The position numbers and the translations under genes are program-made. This document shows, one piece after another, positions 63,598-64,000 of a stretch of DNA of 64,000 bases. Each line of letters opens with the position of its first letter. The stretch's first letter is position 1. Location: contig CAZXWN010000009.1 in NCBI GenBank assembly GCA_964644695.1, positions 1 to 64,000 of the forward strand, read 5' to 3'. Under the pieces are notes generated by a model. The model was not told the DNA's origin, did no database searches, and saw only the letters and a list, made by a program, of their open reading frames with translations. The DNA is from CAZXWN01 sp964644695 [NCBI: uncultured bacterium] (GTDB lineage: Bacteria; UBP4; UBA4092).

Positions 63598-64000
63598 TTA
63601 TTCGGCGGCGGAGCGGTCACAGACCCAGATTTTATCTTTCCGGGGGCGGACCATGGCGGCGGGATAAACTCCCACAGCGGCCAGGGGTGCATTGAGTATA
63701 TTTTTGAGGGTATTTCTTTTGGATTCACCTGTGACAATGAACATGACCCGGTCGGCATGTGTCATGAAGGGGAGCGACATTGTCAGCCATTGTTCCTTAC
63801 CTTCTCTGTCAACAGGAACACCCGGAATGATCCATCGGTCGGTTTCTCGAAGTGTTTCCGCACCAGGAAAGAGGGTGGCAGTATGTCCATCTGTACCCAT
63901 TCCCAACACAATCAGGTCCAGCAATGCCCGACCATCATTGATTCGGTCATTCAGATGTTCTCGAATTTTCTGGGAGTATCCCGCTGCTGCGGCCATCGGG
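63598..64000 (-). CDS. pgl: 6-phosphogluconolactonase, 5' partial
   Basis: The 3' part of a DevB/Pgl-type 6-phosphogluconolactonase. LIVLGMGTDGHTATLFPG is the family signature, followed by ITMS-type LTMSLPFMTHADRVMFIVTGESK and the VGVYPAAMVRP end. The frame stays open to the window edge and the visible 133 or so residues are just over half of the usual 230-250, so the start lies outside. It hydrolyses 6-phosphogluconolactone in the oxidative pentose phosphate pathway. It follows the large exported protein's promoter region on the same strand. Confidence 0.93.
   Translation of the reverse strand, partial: PMAAAAGYSQKIREHLNDRINDGRALLDLIVLGMGTDGHTATLFPGAETLRETDRWIIPGVPVDREGKEQWLTMSLPFMTHADRVMFIVTGESKRNTLKNILNAPLAAVGVYPAAMVRPRKDKIWVCDRSAAE

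Noticed and set aside
1-64000. CRISPR arrays, tRNA or rRNA genes, prophage or intact insertion sequences
   Set aside because: No regularly spaced repeats, no cloverleaf or rRNA-like stretches and no transposase or integrase motif were seen on reading through. A tRNAscan/Infernal run would be needed to exclude weak cases.

Overview
The window comes from a bacterial chromosome. It has closely packed genes on both strands, ordinary Shine-Dalgarno sites with ATG, GTG or TTG starts, and many intrinsic terminators of the hairpin-plus-T-run type. I see no rRNA, tRNA, CRISPR array, phage block or intact insertion sequence. I cannot place the organism securely. McsA-McsB-ClpC and a c-di-AMP riboswitch are best known from Firmicutes. 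The type II secretion minor pseudopilins GspI-J-K, an O-antigen-ligase-like protein and large exported beta-rich proteins point instead to an uncultivated, probably diderm, lineage. That reading is inference.

Layout. 1-5.3 kb: the 3' part of a membrane-anchored protein, a siroheme/4Fe-4S reductase-like protein, a branched-chain aminotransferase, and McsA-McsB. 5.4-10.1 kb: ClpC, a tandem duplication that copied the clpC 3' end, its terminator and a small membrane-protein gene, then hypC-hypD of NiFe-hydrogenase maturation. 10.4-18.3 kb: a ceramidase-like protein, then on the minus strand kdpA-kdpB-kdpC-kdpD behind a c-di-AMP (ydaO/yuaA) riboswitch. 18.7-25.8 kb: a 1261-residue PAS/GAF/GGDEF/HD-GYP protein, then a minus-strand trio of O-antigen-ligase-like protein, a beta-lactamase-fold protein without catalytic residues, and a membrane-anchored exported protein. 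26.4-34.9 kb: a DUF5009 acyltransferase, an Smr-domain protein, gspI-gspJ-gspK, an ABC transporter (ATPase plus fused permease), a pirin and a CDGSH protein. 35.1-46.2 kb: a DUF4434/discoidin-like exported protein, an ADP-ribosylglycohydrolase, two GT-C-type membrane glycosyltransferases, a PAS/HD-GYP protein and a LURP-one/scramblase-like protein. 46.4-64 kb: an exported STN-like protein, agmatinase, a DksA-type factor, several exported proteins, glutathione peroxidase, a calcineurin-like phosphoesterase, a DUF4432 epimerase-like protein, a REC-AraC regulator, a DUF2779 protein, a 1222-residue PKD-like repeat protein and the 3' half of 6-phosphogluconolactonase.

The most coherent system is potassium uptake. 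The Kdp pump operon sits behind a c-di-AMP riboswitch. Its KdpD ends before any histidine-kinase domain, there is no kdpE in the window, and its USP domain carries a close match to the c-di-AMP-binding motif described for KdpD. This suggests that c-di-AMP controls the pump at RNA level and perhaps also through a non-phosphorylating KdpD. Other items worth attention are the clpC-tail duplication, a catalytically emptied beta-lactamase fold beside a polymerase/ligase-like gene, and a DUF2779 protein whose PD-(D/E)XK glutamate is lost. There is also an orphan gspIJK operon and a family of short intergenic repeats.
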